Part shown: positions 62,412 to 64,000 of the stretch, piece by piece
Layout of the letters: every line of letters starts with the position of its first letter
Numbering within the stretch: position 1 is the stretch's first letter
NCBI RefSeq assembly: GCF_000021965.1
Contig: NC_011832.1
Span: 1,302,001-1,366,000 of the forward strand
Direction: 5' to 3'
DNA: 64,000 nt
Origin: Methanosphaerula palustris E1-9c
GTDB lineage: Archaea; Halobacteriota; Methanomicrobia; Methanomicrobiales; Methanospirillaceae
Translations under genes and position numbers: made by a program
Notes under the pieces: generated by a model
The model's database searches: none
The model's input: the letters and a program-made list of their open reading frames with translations, nothing else
What the model was told of the DNA's origin: nothing

Positions 62412-64000
62412 ATGGACAGTCACGAGATCGAATTTTTAAAGAGGCTGCTGGTCACCTACCGCACCGAGGCTCAGGAGCATCTCGCCACCCTCTCTTCCCA
62501 GCTGGTCGAACTGGAGGCCAGCAGGGATGACCAGGTGAAGTCTCGGGAGATCCTGGAACTGGTCTTCCGGGAGGCGCACAGTCTGAAGGGCGCCTCCAGG
62601 GCGGTGAACCTGGTCCAGGTCGAGAGGGTCTGCCAGGCGATCGAGAGCGTCTTCTCGGTCCTCAAACAGCAGAGCGCCTCCCCGTCAAAGGAGCTCTTCG
62701 ATCTCTTCTCTGAAGTCATCGACACCGTCAGGACGATGGTGGCGGCCGCCGATCCCCAGGTCCCCCAGCCCGAGAGTCCGCAGACGAAGCGGTTGATCGC
62801 CCGTCTCGAACACCTGGCCAGAAACGTTGCAGCCACTCAGGCAGGGCCTGCAGCGAATGTCGCGACCGGGATAGAACCCCTGGAGGGAACGGCCGGCGGC
62901 GGCACCCCGGGGACCCTCGAGGGGATCGGGCCTGTCAGAAAGGCAAAGGACGAGGTGGTGCCGGAGACGACCGTCAGGATCTCCGTCGATAAACTCGAAC
63001 GGATCCTCCACCAGGTTGAGGAGTTCCTCCTCCTGAAGCTGGCGGTAAACGACCAGTTCAGTGAACTGCAGAGGATCCAGGCCCTGGTTGAGTCCTGGAG
63101 CGACGAATGGACGCGCGTTTCCTCCGACCTCGTCACCCTCCGCCAGGTCACCGGTGCTGCGTCATCTGAACGACTTGAACGGGTCCAGCCTTTCATCGAG
63201 CGCCAGCTGACCTTCCTTGACTGGAACCACCAGTTCATGCGGTCCCTGGACGGGGGTTTGAACGGATCGATCCGTTGCATGGATCGGGGCCGGCGATCCC
63301 TCGAGACCCTGGTCGACACTCTCCTCGATGACATGCGGGATGTCCTGATGCTTCCTGCTTCTTCCCTGTTTGATTCATTCCCGCGGTTGGTTCGGGACCT
63401 TGCACAGGCCCTGGGCAAGGAGGTGCGGCTCGAGATCCGGGGGAGCAGCATTGCGATCGATCGCAGGGTTCTGGACGAGATGCACGACCCGCTGATCCAC
63501 CTGCTGCGAAACGCGATCGATCATGGGATCGAACCCCTCACAATACGGAAGGAGCAGAAGAAGACCCGGTACGGACAGATTACGATCGAGATCGAGCTTC
63601 GGAGCGGGAGACAGGTGGGGATCACGATCGCTGATGACGGGGCCGGCGTCGATCTCCCCCAGGTAAAGCGGGCGGCGGTGAAGGGGGGTCTCATCTCCGA
63701 ACGGGAGGCCGAGCGGATGAACGATCAGGAGGTGACCAACCTCCTCTTTCGGTCAGGGATATCGACCAGCCCGATCATCACCGATCTCTCCGGTCACGGT
63801 CTCGGCCTGGCCATCGTGCTTGAGAAGGTCGAAAAACTGGGCGGGAGCGTGACCGTCGAGAGCACCCCTGGTGCGGGCACATCCTTCCACCTGCTCCTGC
63901 CGCTCACCCTGGTGAAATTCAAGGGGGTGCTGGTCACTCAGGATAACCGGTCGTTCGTCTTCCCGATGGCCTATGTCGAGCGGACGCTCCAGGTGTCGGT
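62412..64000 (+). CDS. cheA: CheA histidine kinase (5' part)
   Basis: The gene starts at the ATG 62412 (AGGATC upstream) and runs past the window end; about 529 residues are visible. Hpt domain with phospho-acceptor His56 in EAHSLKGASRAV; a linker; dimerisation helices; HATPase with the N-box LIHLLRNAIDHGIEP, G1 ADDGAGVDL, and GHGLGLAIVLEKVEKLGG; the CheW-like domain begins at the end (LVKFKGVLVTQDNRSFVFPM). A receiver domain could follow outside the window, as in WspE or FrzE. It is 19 bases behind the MCP gene and receives signals from MCP and CheW. The response regulator and CheB must be downstream, outside the window. Confidence 0.95.
   Translation, partial: MDSHEIEFLKRLLVTYRTEAQEHLATLSSQLVELEASRDDQVKSREILELVFREAHSLKGASRAVNLVQVERVCQAIESVFSVLKQQSASPSKELFDLFSEVIDTVRTMVAAADPQVPQPESPQTKRLIARLEHLARNVAATQAGPAANVATGIEPLEGTAGGGTPGTLEGIGPVRKAKDEVVPETTVRISVDKLERILHQVEEFLLLKLAVNDQFSELQRIQALVESWSDEWTRVSSDLVTLRQVTGAASSERLERVQPFIERQLTFLDWNHQFMRSLDGGLNGSIRCMDRGRRSLETLVDTLLDDMRDVLMLPASSLFDSFPRLVRDLAQALGKEVRLEIRGSSIAIDRRVLDEMHDPLIHLLRNAIDHGIEPLTIRKEQKKTRYGQITIEIELRSGRQVGITIADDGAGVDLPQVKRAAVKGGLISEREAERMNDQEVTNLLFRSGISTSPIITDLSGHGLGLAIVLEKVEKLGGSVTVESTPGAGTSFHLLLPLTLVKFKGVLVTQDNRSFVFPMAYVERTLQVS

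Overview
The window is chromosomal DNA of a methanogenic euryarchaeon, most likely of the order Methanomicrobiales (Methanosphaerula or Methanoregula relatives are my best guess, from memory and not from a search). It carries a single-domain archaeal TATA-binding protein, archaeal AlaRS and ThrRS, geranylgeranylglyceryl phosphate synthase for ether lipids, archaeal topoisomerase I, GatCAB, the COG1900/NIL-ferredoxin/COG2122 set for homocysteine synthesis in methanogens, and a tRNA gene without encoded CCA. Several promoters look leaderless, with a TATA element about 25-30 bases before the start codon. Most genes are GC-rich with ATGA-type overlaps; a few islands are visibly AT-richer.

Layout. 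1-2730: end of an NHL/dockerin-like secreted protein, an AT-rich orphan gene, a 45-residue lysine-rich protein and otherwise gene-poor DNA. 2731-11750: accessory region with a DHA2-type exporter, a GMC flavoprotein oxidoreductase, a TrmB-like regulator, CDGSH and Rieske iron-sulfur proteins, a decayed ORF, then an encapsulin with its ferritin-like cargo and a cupredoxin lipoprotein. 11820-20073: PQQ-type sugar dehydrogenase lipoprotein, alaS, SWIM protein, Nif3-like protein, and the homocysteine operon. 20221-24547: a large REC-PAS-PocR sensor protein and an acidic unknown. 24661-35519: a long housekeeping run (amidotransferase-less asparagine synthetase homologue, gatCAB, topA, GGGP synthase, TrmJ-like methylase, dCTP deaminase, thrS). 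35958-42897: a compact, lower-GC cluster of corrinoid protein, MtaA/MtbA-like protein, RACo-like activator and a GAF/PAS histidine kinase. 42905-43356: a glutamate synthase relic. 43391-46462: transporter plus a double-cubane-cluster protein with its ATPase. 46573-49664: lipoprotein, riboflavin/F420-pathway reductase, tRNA-Cys, MoeB-MoaD-MoaE. 49937-51886: a membrane receptor-like protein with extracellular PKD domains and a cytoplasmic diadenylate cyclase domain. 52188-57779: zinc-ribbon protein, acetyl-CoA synthetase, TBP, two PEBP proteins, a B12-binding radical SAM protein and a phosphoesterase. 57844-57984: a P-type ATPase relic. 58156-end: a chemosensory operon CheW / CheR-TPR / CheW / MCP / CheA resembling Wsp-type pathways.

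Most notable: (i) the Thr-rich/PKD-TM-DAC fusion, which would couple the cell surface to c-di-AMP synthesis; (ii) the corrinoid methyl-transfer-like cluster translationally coupled to a sensor kinase, whose MtaA-like protein lacks one canonical zinc ligand; (iii) the encapsulin/EncFtn iron compartment; (iv) the Wsp-like chemosensory operon; (v) the double-cubane pair; (vi) a REC-PAS-PocR kinase homologue with Lys where the phospho-accepting His should be. All functions come from reading motifs; no database search was run.
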